Of a DNA stretch of 64,000 nucleotides, positions 1-9,428 are shown in pieces. Source of the stretch: Paenibacillus macquariensis (GTDB taxonomy: Bacteria > Bacillota > Bacilli > Paenibacillales > Paenibacillaceae). The notes beneath the pieces are model-generated. The model was not told the DNA's origin, did no database searches, and was given only the letters and a program-made list of their open reading frames with translations. Every line of letters begins with the position of its first letter. Position 1 is the stretch's first letter. The stretch lies in assembly GCF_900156375.1 (NCBI RefSeq), contig NZ_FTNK01000007.1, forward strand, positions 1 to 64,000. The letters are read 5' to 3'. The translations under genes and the position numbers were made by a program.

Positions 1-1
1 C

Positions 2-301
2 AAAGGTGTTCTACTGCATAGTGACCAAGGATTCCAGTATACATCCCGCCAATATAGTCAGCTGCTCAAACGATACAGCATCCAAGCCAGCATGTCCCGG
101 AAAGGAAACTGTTGGGACAATGCATGTATGGAGAACTTCTTCAGTCATTTTAAAGCAGAGTGCTTCTACCTTCATGTTTTTCATTCTGTAAAGCAGGTCG
201 AACACGCCGTTAAGCAGTACATCCATTTCTACAACCATGAACGCTTTCAAAAGAAACTAAACAACCTGAGCCCCTACGAATACAGGACTCAGGCTGCTTA
301 A
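2..301 (+). CDS. IS3-family transposase OrfB, 3' fragment
   Basis: This is the C-terminal end of a DDE/integrase-core transposase (rve fold). The open frame runs from the window edge, so an upstream start outside the window is expected; the ATG at 92 is internal. Visible landmarks are HSDQGFQYTS, which holds the second catalytic Asp, then SRKGNCWDNACMENFF, which holds the catalytic Glu, and the IS3-typical tail with YNHERFQKKLNNLSPYEY. The protein would cut and join the ends of the insertion sequence. No frameshift or stop is visible in the part present, so the gene may be intact. Confidence 0.9.
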   Translation, partial: KGVLLHSDQGFQYTSRQYSQLLKRYSIQASMSRKGNCWDNACMENFFSHFKAECFYLHVFHSVKQVEHAVKQYIHFYNHERFQKKLNNLSPYEYRTQAA

Positions 302-319
302 ATATTGCTTTTTGTTAAT

Positions 320-344
320 TGTCTACTTGACAGGGGTCACTTCA
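320..344. repeat. IS3 element right terminal inverted repeat
   Basis: This 25-base sequence lies 18 bases after the transposase stop. Read inward from the outer tip it starts TGAAGTGACCCCTGTCAAGT. Its position and TG/CA tips fit an IS3-family terminal repeat. The partner repeat is outside the window. Confidence 0.75.
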
Positions 345-381
345 TATTATGGGAGGCCTGCTAAATTATCCAAATATATAT

Positions 382-1650
382 TTAGTGCACATTCCAACTA
401 TCTAAATAAGCAACTTGTTCTGCACTCAAGGAATCTAGATCAATCCCTAGACTTTCAAGCTTGAATCGTGCCACTTGTTCATCGATCTCATAAGGTACAT
501 TAAGAACTTGTTTACCCAATTTCTCATAATTATCATTCACATATTTCAGAGACATGGCCTGTAATGCGAACGTCATATCCATAATTTCTGCCGGATGACC
601 GTCACCCGCCCCTAAATTCACTAGACGTCCTTCAGCGATTAGGTACATTTTACGGCCATCTTTGAATTGATATTCTTCAATATTCTTACGAACAGTCCGA
701 ACAGAACTCGAACGGATAAGAAGCTCAGGTTTGTTCACTTCAACATCGAAATGCCCAGCATTTGAAAGAATAGCTCCATCCTTCATAACATCATAATGTT
801 CACCTGTAATAACAGATTTATTTCCAGTCACAGTTATAAAGAAGTCTCCAAGCTTCGCTGCTTCGACCATAGGCATAACTTGGAATCCATCCATATGCGC
901 CTCAACAGCACGAATAGGATTAACCTCAGTAACGATTACGTTCGCACCCAAACCTTTGGCACGCATCGCAACCCCTTTACCACACCATCCATATCCTACA
1001 ACTACGACATTTTTACCTGCTACAACCAAGTTCGTTGTCCGATTGATTGCATCAAATACCGATTGACCCGTACCATAGCGATTATCAAATAGATGCTTAC
1101 AGTACGCATCATTTACAGCAACCATAGGCAACTTCAACATTTGATCCTTCTCCATTGCCTTCAGACGGATAATCCCTGTCGTTGTCTCTTCTGCGCCTCC
1201 ACGAATGTTGACAAGCAGGTCAGGACGTTCTGTATGTAGAATCGTTACAAGGTCCCCACCGTCATCAATGATAAGATCAGGCTTCGTCTCTAACAAGCGA
1301 ATCAGCATTTCTTTATATTCCTCAGGCTCTGGATTATGCTTCGCTAATACAGTAACACCATCTTCCACCAATGCAGCGCACACATCATCTTGTGTAGAGA
1401 GTGGATTACTTCCAGCAATAGTAACTTCAGCTCCACCCGCTTTTACCACTTTTGCTAGATAAGCTGTTTTTGCTTCTAGATGAAGAGAAATCGCCACTTT
1501 TAATCCTTTAAAAGGTTGTTCCGCTTCAAATTGTGCACGAATCCGATTTAACACAGGCATATGAGCTTCTACCCAATCAATCTTCAAGTGACCTTCAGGA
1601 GCTAACTTCATATCTCTAACGATACTGTTCTCAATAGACTTAGAATTCAT
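382..1650 (-). CDS. ahcY: Adenosylhomocysteinase
   Basis: S-adenosylhomocysteine hydrolase, a cytosolic NAD-dependent enzyme that splits SAH into adenosine and homocysteine and so relieves product inhibition of SAM methyltransferases. The 422 residues include DDGGD (about 129-133), EETTTG (about 154-159), VNDAYCKHLFDNRYGTGQS and the NAD-binding GYGWCGKG (about 219-226). The length fits the short form without the roughly 40-residue insertion found in many proteobacterial enzymes. A strong AGGAGG ribosome site precedes the ATG. It lies 21 bases after bshC on the same strand, so the two are probably cotranscribed. B. subtilis lacks ahcY and uses the MTAN/LuxS route instead. No clear terminator is seen before the IS3 element. 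Confidence 0.96.
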   Translation of the reverse strand: MNSKSIENSIVRDMKLAPEGHLKIDWVEAHMPVLNRIRAQFEAEQPFKGLKVAISLHLEAKTAYLAKVVKAGGAEVTIAGSNPLSTQDDVCAALVEDGVTVLAKHNPEPEEYKEMLIRLLETKPDLIIDDGGDLVTILHTERPDLLVNIRGGAEETTTGIIRLKAMEKDQMLKLPMVAVNDAYCKHLFDNRYGTGQSVFDAINRTTNLVVAGKNVVVVGYGWCGKGVAMRAKGLGANVIVTEVNPIRAVEAHMDGFQVMPMVEAAKLGDFFITVTGNKSVITGEHYDVMKDGAILSNAGHFDVEVNKPELLIRSSSVRTVRKNIEEYQFKDGRKMYLIAEGRLVNLGAGDGHPAEIMDMTFALQAMSLKYVNDNYEKLGKQVLNVPYEIDEQVARFKLESLGIDLDSLSAEQVAYLDSWNVH

Positions 1651-1671
1651 TATGATCCTCCTTATGTGTAC

Positions 1672-3306
1672 CTACAATAAAATGACACGATGATCTTCTG
1701 AATAGTCACCTGTCTTCTCTAAGATATCTTCGATCAAAGACAGACCATATCGATTCATATAATGATATACATTGAAGACTCTCTCCTGCGGTTTACCCAT
1801 TGGAAACAACAACGTACCTATGCGATCCCATTGACGAAGTGTTGCTTCGTGTTGTTGTTCAAGTGCATCCTTAGCTTTACCTTCTAAATAAGCGATCTGG
1901 TCGGTAATCTTGTTCTTGTTACTCTGACCCAATGTATACAATCCCGTCTGTAAGTTACCTAGTTGTTCAATTAATGGATCATACAATTGTTCGAAAGCTT
2001 CCCTTGTCGTGGTGAACAACTTATCAATCTGTAAGGAGTCTTGTGCGGACAGCCATTGTTCCCGACGCTCTTGTAAACGATATTGTACATCTTGAAATGA
2101 AAGTCCATATTTCTCCATATATTTCTGCTGTGTATCCTCAATAAGAGTGAAAGACATCCTAGGTAACAATATAGGCATCTTAGCATCCATGATTTCAAAA
2201 GCTTGTCGTGTAATGGCCCAGTAAGCTATTTCTCCTTGGCCTAACACGCATGCAAGAACCGGAAGCAAAGAATCCTGCATAATTGGACGAGTCAGTACAT
2301 TATTACTGAAACGTTCTGGATGCATCTCCAACATTTCCAATAGTTGTTCTTTCGTGAATGAAACTAACCCTTTACGGTCCATAAATTTACCGTCTTGTTT
2401 CGCTAAGAGCAGTCTATTTCCTTCATGAATATAAAATAGGTTAGCACCGTCATCGGCAACATCTGCCTGCAACCCATAACCTAATGATGTAATCTGATCA
2501 GCCGAGGCGCGATATGCCTGGCCTAAATCATCGTTGCGCTCAATCATAGACGCAAAAACAGGCGATTCTAGCTTCCTCAATCTGGCATCGCTTGAGTCCA
2601 ATAGCACCAATCCATACTTTCCAAATATATCGCCCATTAACTTAGCAAAGGCATCACTTAAATTGTCGGAAGTATCAGCTGATTGCTGAATCTTAGTGAG
2701 AATATCAGCTTTTACATCACTATCTGGTAACGTATCTGAGAGTGATTGTATAGCACGATCCCACTCATCGGAAGATATAGCGCTATAACTTACAGATGAA
2801 CGCTGTGATGAATACTTATCCATCTTAATCTTAGACACCTGCTGTGGATCCCCTGAGAGGAAATAAGTATGATTGACCTCATCCCAGTCATGATCTTCAC
2901 CCGCAATCCAGAATACAGGTACTACAGGTCTATTCAAGCGTTTCTCAGCTTCCTTCGCTGTTTGTATAATCGTGATTGCTTTATACACAACAAGCATAGA
3001 ACCGGTAAACAATCCACTTTGCTGTCCACCCGTCACAACCAATGTTTCAGGCTTCTCTAACATATAAAGGGATGTATGTACTGCATCATGAGAATTGAAC
3101 TTCCCATTATAATCTTTCAATATCTCTACCAAGGCATGGCGGTTTACCCGTCTGTCTTCTGTATCATCCAACCACTGCATTCGATCCATCCACGTCTGAT
3201 CGTGGTGGTGATCTTCACCGTATAGGGGAGAAACTTTCTCATAATGATGAATATAATCATCTGCCAAAGATGAGCCGCTTTGTAGTGGCTCAGAAACAAC
3301 TTTCAT
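1672..3306 (-). CDS. bshC: Bacillithiol biosynthesis cysteine-adding enzyme BshC
   Basis: Predicted to add cysteine to glucosaminyl-malate in the last step of bacillithiol synthesis, the low-molecular-weight thiol of many Bacillota. The 544 residues carry VTGGQQSGLFTGSMLV (about 91-106), FWIAGEDHDWDEVNHTYF (about 131-148) and a helical C-terminal region, all typical of the YllA/BshC family. Size is normal. It is followed by ahcY with a 21-base gap; joint expression of a homocysteine-producing and a cysteine-using enzyme is a reasonable inference. In B. subtilis bshC (yllA) sits beside mraZ and a panE-like gene; here panE is about 6.5 kb away, beyond opp, and mraZ is not in the window. Confidence 0.95.
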   Translation of the reverse strand: MKVVSEPLQSGSSLADDYIHHYEKVSPLYGEDHHHDQTWMDRMQWLDDTEDRRVNRHALVEILKDYNGKFNSHDAVHTSLYMLEKPETLVVTGGQQSGLFTGSMLVVYKAITIIQTAKEAEKRLNRPVVPVFWIAGEDHDWDEVNHTYFLSGDPQQVSKIKMDKYSSQRSSVSYSAISSDEWDRAIQSLSDTLPDSDVKADILTKIQQSADTSDNLSDAFAKLMGDIFGKYGLVLLDSSDARLRKLESPVFASMIERNDDLGQAYRASADQITSLGYGLQADVADDGANLFYIHEGNRLLLAKQDGKFMDRKGLVSFTKEQLLEMLEMHPERFSNNVLTRPIMQDSLLPVLACVLGQGEIAYWAITRQAFEIMDAKMPILLPRMSFTLIEDTQQKYMEKYGLSFQDVQYRLQERREQWLSAQDSLQIDKLFTTTREAFEQLYDPLIEQLGNLQTGLYTLGQSNKNKITDQIAYLEGKAKDALEQQHEATLRQWDRIGTLLFPMGKPQERVFNVYHYMNRYGLSLIEDILEKTGDYSEDHRVILL

Positions 3307-3348
3307 CGGGTATACCTCCTATTCTTGCACTATAAAATTCATCAAGTA

Positions 3349-3388
3349 GAAACGGCTTCTCTGTCCTAATAAGGACGGTATCCGTTTC
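3349..3388. repeat. Imperfect palindrome upstream of bshC
   Basis: Arms GAAACGG (3349-3355) and CCGTTTC (3382-3388) enclose a second dyad GTCCT-AATA-AGGAC (3363-3376). No T-run follows, so it does not look like a simple terminator. It lies 43-82 bases upstream of the bshC start and could be a leader hairpin, an operator or a dispersed intergenic repeat. Function is unknown. Confidence 0.5.
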
Positions 3389-3530
3389 AGCGAGAAATAT
3401 ATGATTAAGCATAAGATGAAACCTATACTTCTTATATTTCAATAATATCTAAAATTCTTTCTTGATTGTAACTAATATGATGGTTACAGTCAAAGAAACT
3501 TCTGAACACTTTGTCTCACTTACAGAAGTA

Positions 3531-3558
3531 CAAAAAGACCGCCGGGTTCGCCGGCGGT
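3531..3558 (-). terminator. Rho-independent terminator of the opp operon
   Basis: On the minus strand an ACCGCCGG / CCGGCGGT stem (3538-3558) with a five-base loop is followed by TTTTTG. It lies about 25 bases after the oppF stop. Confidence 0.9.
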
Positions 3559-3583
3559 ATAAATATTCCCATTGAACTATCAA

Positions 3584-4522
3584 TCAAGCATAAGGTGTTG
3601 CGACCCAATGTCCTTTAGATACTTCAACTAATTTGGATTCTGATAAATTGAATTTACTTCCTCCGTTTGATCCATTAGCAGAATGGATAGGTCCATCAAG
3701 CTCATCTGGCATGATAATCCGCTTCTTATTCGCCTCAATCTCTGGATCAGCAATTGGAATAGCTGATAGGAGAGACTTCGTATATGGATGAATAGGGTTA
3801 TTGTACAATTCATCACTCTCAGCCAATTCAACCATTTTCCCAAGATACATAACAGCCACACGATCACTAATGTGCTTAACCATAGATAGATCATGAGCAA
3901 TAAATAGATACGTCAAGCCCAAGCGATCCTGTAAATCTTTCAGTAGATTTACAACCTGTGCCTGAATAGATACGTCAAGCGCGGAAATAGGTTCATCACA
4001 TATAATAAACTTCGGATTAACCGCAAGAGCTCGGGCAATCCCGATACGCTGACGCTGACCACCGGAGAATTCATGCGGATAACGAGTTGCATGATCGGAG
4101 TTCAGACCAACCATATCAAGTAACTCTTCGATCTTCTTCTTACGTTCTTTACGGCTATCCGTTAACTTGTGGATATCAAATGCTTCACCAATAATGTCAG
4201 AGACCGTGAACCGTGGGTTCAGAGAAGCATATGGATCTTGGAATATCATCTGCATATCGCGACGCATAGCTTTCATTTTGTTAGGTGGTAATTTATAAAT
4301 ATCTGTCCCACCAAAATTAACACTACCTGCTGTAGGTTCGTATAATCGAAGAATCGTACGGCCTGCAGTAGACTTACCACAACCAGACTCTCCTACCATA
4401 CCTAATGTTTCGCCTTCACGAATAGAGAAACTAATGTCATCAACAGCCTTCAAGATTTTACCCTTACCTACATTGAAATACTTCTTCAAGCCATTGACTT
4501 GAATTAATGGTTGTTGACTCAT
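3584..4522 (-). CDS. oppF: Oligopeptide ABC transporter ATP-binding protein OppF
   Basis: One of two ATPases that power oligopeptide import through OppBC. Walker A is GESGCGKST, the ABC signature is SGGQRQRIGIARA and Walker B is FIICDEPISALD, followed by a switch His in LFIAHDLSMV. The C-terminal oligopeptide-transporter extension begins NNPIHPYTKSLLSAIP. The 312-residue length is normal. The last 50 or so residues, rich in Ser, Asn and Gly and ending GHWVATPYA, are less conserved. It is the last gene of the operon, overlaps the end of oppD by 4 bases (translational coupling) and is followed by a strong terminator. Confidence 0.95.
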   Translation of the reverse strand: MSQQPLIQVNGLKKYFNVGKGKILKAVDDISFSIREGETLGMVGESGCGKSTAGRTILRLYEPTAGSVNFGGTDIYKLPPNKMKAMRRDMQMIFQDPYASLNPRFTVSDIIGEAFDIHKLTDSRKERKKKIEELLDMVGLNSDHATRYPHEFSGGQRQRIGIARALAVNPKFIICDEPISALDVSIQAQVVNLLKDLQDRLGLTYLFIAHDLSMVKHISDRVAVMYLGKMVELAESDELYNNPIHPYTKSLLSAIPIADPEIEANKKRIIMPDELDGPIHSANGSNGGSKFNLSESKLVEVSKGHWVATPYA

Positions 4523-5514
4523 GATGATTCACCCTCCCGAGCCATAGGATGTAGATTCCAACAGCGTGCCATGTGCGACTCAGTAAATACAGTCTCATCT
4601 GGACTAACACTTTCACAAATCTTCATTGCTTCATCACAACGGGCACAGAATGAACAGCCTAGTGGAGGTTTAATGAGATCTGGAGGCGTTCCGATAATCG
4701 GAATTAATGGCTCATCTTTTTTCTGATCCAGACGAGGCATGGAACGCAAAAGCCCCTTCGTATATGGATGTTGAGGGTTTTTGAATATTTCCATGACCGT
4801 GCCAGTCTCTACCACTTCACCAGCATACATTACGATTACCTTGTCACACATACCTGCTACTACCCCAAGATCATGTGTAATTAGAATGATCGATGTTCCC
4901 AAACGTTGCTGCATTTCCTTCATAACATCCAAGATCTGAGCCTGAATCGTTACATCCAAAGCCGTTGTAGGCTCATCCGCAATTAGAAGTGCAGGACGAC
5001 AGGCTAGCGCAATCGCGATCATAACGCGCTGGCGCATACCACCAGAGAATTCATGTGGATATTGATCAAAGCGCGCTTCCGCATTTTTGATACCCACAAG
5101 TTTCAACATTTCGATCCCTTGTACTTTAGCTTCAGCCTTAGACATTTTTTGATGCTTAATCATGACTTCCGTAATCTGTTTCCCCACTTTAATGGTGGGA
5201 TTCAAGGAAGACATTGGATCTTGAAATATCATACCTATATCTTTACCACGAATGGCTTCCATCTGCTTATTAGTTTTATTTAATAGGTTCTCACCCTTGA
5301 AGATGATTTCACCTTGTTTAATACGCGAAGGCGGCGAAGGAATCAGGCGCATGATCGTTTGAGCGGTAACACTTTTACCACTACCAGATTCTCCAACGAT
5401 CGCTACTGTCTCACCCTCACCAATCTCAAAGTTCATTCCGCGAACAGCCTGAACTTCTCCGCCTTTTACGTGAAATGATACGTGTAAGTCTTTCACTTGT
5501 AAAATTGGCTCCAT
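4519..5514 (-). CDS. oppD: Oligopeptide ABC transporter ATP-binding protein OppD
   Basis: The second ATPase of the oligopeptide importer, 331 residues. Walker A is GESGSGKSV, signature [15 protein letters not shown], Walker [13 protein letters not shown] and switch LITHDLGVV. The C-terminal Opp/Dpp domain has the Cys-containing segment [15 protein letters not shown]; in this family such cysteines can bind an iron-sulfur cluster (family knowledge, not shown here). The gene starts 11 bases after oppC and overlaps oppF. The Opp system imports peptides as nutrients and, in sporulating Bacillota, signalling peptides such as Phr peptides; whether this copy serves signalling cannot be told from sequence. 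Confidence 0.95.
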   Translation of the reverse strand: MEPILQVKDLHVSFHVKGGEVQAVRGMNFEIGEGETVAIVGESGSGKSVTAQTIMRLIPSPPSRIKQGEIIFKGENLLNKTNKQMEAIRGKDIGMIFQDPMSSLNPTIKVGKQITEVMIKHQKMSKAEAKVQGIEMLKLVGIKNAEARFDQYPHEFSGGMRQRVMIAIALACRPALLIADEPTTALDVTIQAQILDVMKEMQQRLGTSIILITHDLGVVAGMCDKVIVMYAGEVVETGTVMEIFKNPQHPYTKGLLRSMPRLDQKKDEPLIPIIGTPPDLIKPPLGCSFCARCDEAMKICESVSPDETVFTESHMARCWNLHPMAREGESS

Positions 5515-5525
5515 GGTGCCACCTC

Positions 5526-6476
5526 CTATTTTTTCAATTTGGGATCTAGTGCGTCACGAAGACCATCACCAAAAATATTAAAACAAAGCATGATCAAACT
5601 GATCAAAATTGCAGGGAACAACATGCGCCAAGGATAGTACATCCATCCGGTAAGAGCATCACTGATCATCGAACCTAAAGAAGCTACCGGTGCTTGTACA
5701 CCAAGACCCAAGAAGCTTAAAAATGCTTCTGAGAAAATAGCACTCGGAACAGATAAGGTCAATGTGACGATGATCGGACCAACCGCATTAGGAAGTAAAT
5801 GACGGAATATAAGACGAGCATTACCAGCACCCATAGAACGAGAAGCTAGTACGAACTCACGATTTTTAAGCTGAATCATCTCGCCTCGTACGATCCAAGA
5901 CATATTAATCCATCCGGTAATCGTTAATGCAAGAATAATCGTTCCTAGACTTGGTTCAAGTACAACCAGCAAGAGAATCGTTACTAGCAAATACGGAATA
6001 GAATAAAGAATTTCAGAGAATTTATTCATAATTTCATCAACGCGACCACCGAAGAACCCCATTGTTCCCCCATAAATTACGCCAATGATAAGGTCAATTA
6101 GAGCAGCTGCTAGACCAACTATAAGTGAGATTCTAGCTCCCATCCATGTACGAACAAACATATCACGTCCCAATTCATCTGTACCAAACCAGTGAATAGA
6201 AGAAGGAGGCTGATTCGTATTCACCAGATCATTCGTGTAATGGTTGAAATCAGAAATCAGTGGTCCAAAAATAGATGCAATAATAATAAGGGCCAATATT
6301 ATAAGAGCAGTCATGGCAATTTTGTTCTCACGAAGTCTTTGCCAAGCGTCTCTCCATGCTGACAAGCTTTCTCTTTGGATCACCTCTGAGTTTTTCTCAT
6401 CGGTGCCAATCTTCCGAAAGTCTTCAGACGTCAATATAACATGATCTTGAGATGTCTTTGTCTGATTAATAGCCAA
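5526..6476 (-). CDS. oppC: Oligopeptide ABC transporter permease OppC
   Basis: Inner-membrane permease of 316 residues. It has an N-terminal OppC extension and one membrane segment (about 54-74, IAMTALIILALIIIASIFG), then the binding-protein-dependent transport domain with five further predicted segments. The EAA-type coupling loop is visible as SRSMGAGNARLIFRHLLPN. It pairs with OppB to form the channel energised by OppD/OppF. It lies 3 bases after oppB and 11 bases before oppD, within one operon. Confidence 0.94.
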   Translation of the reverse strand: MAINQTKTSQDHVILTSEDFRKIGTDEKNSEVIQRESLSAWRDAWQRLRENKIAMTALIILALIIIASIFGPLISDFNHYTNDLVNTNQPPSSIHWFGTDELGRDMFVRTWMGARISLIVGLAAALIDLIIGVIYGGTMGFFGGRVDEIMNKFSEILYSIPYLLVTILLLVVLEPSLGTIILALTITGWINMSWIVRGEMIQLKNREFVLASRSMGAGNARLIFRHLLPNAVGPIIVTLTLSVPSAIFSEAFLSFLGLGVQAPVASLGSMISDALTGWMYYPWRMLFPAILISLIMLCFNIFGDGLRDALDPKLKK

Positions 6477-6479
6477 CAG

Positions 6480-7421
6480 TTAGCCCTCCTTTCCACCGGA
6501 TAGTTTAATACGTGGGTCAATCATAACGTAGGCGATATCGGTTAGGAATCTAGCCACCATCAGAATTACACCATAAAAAATAGTAACACCCATGATTAAC
6601 GTATAATCACGGTTTGTGATCGATTCAACGAACACTTTTCCTATACCACCAATACCAAAGACTTGTTCAATTACAACAGAACCCGTAATAATGTTAGCAG
6701 TCATAGGACCCACGTATGTCACGACAGGCAGAATTCCGTTACGAATAACATGCCTAAACATAATAGTCAACCAGTTTAGCCCTTTTGCTTTCGCTGTCTT
6801 GATATAATCAGCATGTAACACTTCAAGCATACTTGATCTCGTTAGACGAGCGATAAATGCAATCGGTTGCGCAGATAATGCCATAACAGGTAGGACATAG
6901 TCTAACGGCTTATCAAAGCCCAGAACATTAAACCAACCGGCTTTTTCAGCTAAATAATATTGAAGTAAGGAAGCGAGCACAAAGCTGGGTACAGCCATAC
7001 CAAGTACAGCTAATATCATGGCGACATTATCAATTAACTTTCGATGATAAAGGGCCGCAAGCATCCCGAGCAGAACCCCGACCACCACAGCTATGACAAT
7101 GGCTACAAGACCAAGCTTCAACGATGTTTGGAACGTGTCCGATATAATTTTGGTAACATCCTGATTCAATTTCTTCATGGATATCCCAAAATCCCCTGTA
7201 GCAATGTCACCCAAATACTTGAAATACTGTACATACAACGGCTTGTCTAGCCCATATTGCTCCATGAGACGAGCTTTCATTTCAGCTGATACCTTTTTCT
7301 CGGCCTGAAAAGGATCACCCGGAATGGCTTTCATAAGAAAGAATGTTGCAGATATCAATATAAGTAACGAAATAAGCATATAGAAAAATTTATTGGCAAC
7401 ATAACGTACCATTCCATTCAC
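6480..7421 (-). CDS. oppB: Oligopeptide ABC transporter permease OppB
   Basis: Inner-membrane permease of 313 residues. The first membrane segment is at about 9-29; family landmarks AIPGDPF and MEQYGLDKPLYVQYFKYL follow. The EAA-type loop is visible near DYIKTAKAKGLNWLTIMFRH. It forms the transport channel with OppC. The gap to oppA is 183 bases and contains a strong hairpin, so oppBCDF is probably expressed at a lower level than oppA by partial read-through. Confidence 0.94.
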   Translation of the reverse strand: MNGMVRYVANKFFYMLISLLILISATFFLMKAIPGDPFQAEKKVSAEMKARLMEQYGLDKPLYVQYFKYLGDIATGDFGISMKKLNQDVTKIISDTFQTSLKLGLVAIVIAVVVGVLLGMLAALYHRKLIDNVAMILAVLGMAVPSFVLASLLQYYLAEKAGWFNVLGFDKPLDYVLPVMALSAQPIAFIARLTRSSMLEVLHADYIKTAKAKGLNWLTIMFRHVIRNGILPVVTYVGPMTANIITGSVVIEQVFGIGGIGKVFVESITNRDYTLIMGVTIFYGVILMVARFLTDIAYVMIDPRIKLSGGKEG

Positions 7422-7533
7422 ACCTCCATATAAGAGTCCTACAACACGAAAATAATTTTAATATAAAACAAGGATTTTATCTAATCACTATATTTTCATA
7501 ATAATGAAATCCTTGGATAGTTCATGGCAAGAT

Positions 7534-7576
7534 AAAAAAATCGGGATATATATGGGCTATCCACATATACATCCCG
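7534..7576 (-). terminator. Intra-operon terminator or attenuator between oppA and oppB
   Basis: On the minus strand, 29 bases after the oppA stop, TCGGGATGTATATGTGG pairs with CCCATATATATCCCGA and is followed by seven T. Position and strength suggest partial termination that keeps the binding protein in excess over the membrane complex, a common arrangement in ABC importer operons. Confidence 0.85.
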
Positions 7577-7604
7577 AAGTGACCATTAGACTTCAAATAT
7601 GACT

Positions 7605-9272
7605 CTACTCGAAGTATGCACGTGAAAAGTCAATTGCACCGTTATAATTAACGGAAATACCTTTAACATTTTCTTTAGTCAGCGACACATTGCTGTAATA
7701 GTAAATCGGCAAAAGAACCTGTTCATCTTGAATCAGAATTTTTTCTGCTGCTGCCATTTTTTCCATACGAACAGCGTTATCTTGGGATACTAGTGTATCT
7801 TTAACCAATTTGTCATACTCAGCGTTACTAAATCCGCTATCGTTATTACCACTACCTGTTTTCCAAAGATCCATGAAGTTCATTGGATCATTATAGTCAG
7901 CACTCCAGCCCGCGCGAGCAACTTGGTAATTCAAGTTTTGACGAGTCTCTAAGAAGACACCCCACTCAAGGTTTTCAGTCTTCACTTCTACGCCAAGATT
8001 GTTTTTCCACATGTCAGCAATTGCCAAAGCAATTTTCTTGTGACTTTCACTGGAGTTATAGATCAATGTGATTTCTGGCAACGTAGTGTAGCCTTCTTCA
8101 GCCATACCTTCAGCTAGCAGTTTCTTAGCTTCTTCCACGTTTTCAGTGAAGAAATTATCTTTGTATTCGGTACGGAATTCATCTTTAACACCTTTAATTC
8201 CTGGTGCTACGAAACCAAATGCAGGAATTTGTCCACCAAGTGTTACCTTATCAACGATATCTTGACGGCTCATAGCCATTGAGAATGCTTTACGGATCTT
8301 CACATTATCAAATGGTTTTGCCGTTACGTTAAATTCATAGTAATACGTACCTGCCGTACCTTTTTTAGAGAATTCTTTAGGTAATTGCTTCTCCATAGTA
8401 GGAATAGAATCAGAAGGAATTTCACCGTTAGGCGCACCCGCGAAATCTAGTTGTCCACTCTTATAACTGGAAAGTTCAGAAGCACCACTTGCTACCAAGG
8501 AAGCTTCAATCTTACTTAATTTAATATTTGATTTGTCCCAATATTTATCATTTTTAGTGAATTCGAGTTTTTGACCTGTCGTCCAATTTGATAAATTAAA
8601 TGCACCATTTGTGATCATAGACTTATAGTCTGTCGCCCAAGCGGCATTATTCTGAACTGAACCGTGAACAGGATAAAACGTATAGAAGGATGTTAGACCC
8701 AAGAAGTAAGGCGTTGGGTTTTCTAATGTTACTTCTAATGTGTATTCATCAGTAGCTTTAATACCTACTTTAGAGAAGTCTGTAACTTTTTTAGCATTAT
8801 AAGCCATTGCATTCTTGATGTAACCTAGTTGGTAAGCATAGGGAGCAGCTGGTACTGTTGTAGGGTCAAGAACACGTTGCCAAGCAAACACGAAGTCATT
8901 AGCTGTTACAGGATCTCCATTACTCCAGACTGCATCTTTACGAAGATTAAATTTATACTGCAATCCGTCTGGGGATATTTCCCATGATTCGGCAGCTGCC
9001 GGAACTTCTTTACCAGCATCATCTACACGTACTAAACCTTCATACATTAGTTTTAGTGCCGTGTTAGCTTGACTATCCTGAGCTTGTCCTGGGTCAAATG
9101 TTGGTGGTTCAGCACTCATGTTAATGTGAAGTACTTGTTCCTTTGCTTCTGCTGGTTTTCCAGCGCCGTTTGATGCTCCATCTTCTCTGTTGTTGTTACT
9201 GCCGCAAGCCGCGAGTACAGTACTAACAATCAAGATAAGTGCAAGCATACTTAGCAAACGTTTCTTGTTCAT
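7605..9272 (-). CDS. oppA: Oligopeptide-binding lipoprotein OppA
   Basis: Extracytoplasmic solute-binding protein (SBP_bac_5 family) that captures peptides and delivers them to OppBC. The start is placed at the ATG before NKKRLL because a GGGGGAAA ribosome site lies just upstream and a lipoprotein signal peptide begins there; the frame stays open 22 codons further upstream. The lipobox is TVLAAC, so Cys is about residue 24 and the mature protein is lipid-anchored. Family landmarks include MYEGLVRVD and DFVFAWQRVLDP. The length of 555 residues is normal. A TATAAT hexamer lies at 9319-9324, but no well-spaced -35 box is evident. Confidence 0.94.
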   Translation of the reverse strand: MNKKRLLSMLALILIVSTVLAACGSNNNREDGASNGAGKPAEAKEQVLHINMSAEPPTFDPGQAQDSQANTALKLMYEGLVRVDDAGKEVPAAAESWEISPDGLQYKFNLRKDAVWSNGDPVTANDFVFAWQRVLDPTTVPAAPYAYQLGYIKNAMAYNAKKVTDFSKVGIKATDEYTLEVTLENPTPYFLGLTSFYTFYPVHGSVQNNAAWATDYKSMITNGAFNLSNWTTGQKLEFTKNDKYWDKSNIKLSKIEASLVASGASELSSYKSGQLDFAGAPNGEIPSDSIPTMEKQLPKEFSKKGTAGTYYYEFNVTAKPFDNVKIRKAFSMAMSRQDIVDKVTLGGQIPAFGFVAPGIKGVKDEFRTEYKDNFFTENVEEAKKLLAEGMAEEGYTTLPEITLIYNSSESHKKIALAIADMWKNNLGVEVKTENLEWGVFLETRQNLNYQVARAGWSADYNDPMNFMDLWKTGSGNNDSGFSNAEYDKLVKDTLVSQDNAVRMEKMAAAEKILIQDEQVLLPIYYYSNVSLTKENVKGISVNYNGAIDFSRAYFE

Positions 9273-9428
9273 CTGATGTTTCCCCCTAGTTGTGTGTGGT
9301 ATTAGGTTATTGTTATTGATTATACAACCAGTGGTCAAAAAAATCTACAAAACAATTGATGAATTGTTGTATTTTTCTGAAAAAACATCGGATTTTCCAT
9401 AATTTTCATTGTTTTGTGTGACATTACA

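Larger units (their letters stand above)
1..344 (+). mobile_element. Right end of an IS3-family insertion sequence (truncated by window edge)
   Basis: The window opens inside an IS3-family element. It carries the 3' part of the orfB transposase followed by a terminal inverted repeat at 320-344, which read outward begins TGAAGTGACCCC and ends in AAGTAGACA, with the TG...CA tips typical of IS3 elements. The left end and orfA lie outside the window, so completeness and target duplication cannot be judged. The element ends only 37 bases from the stop codon of the convergent ahcY gene. Confidence 0.85.
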
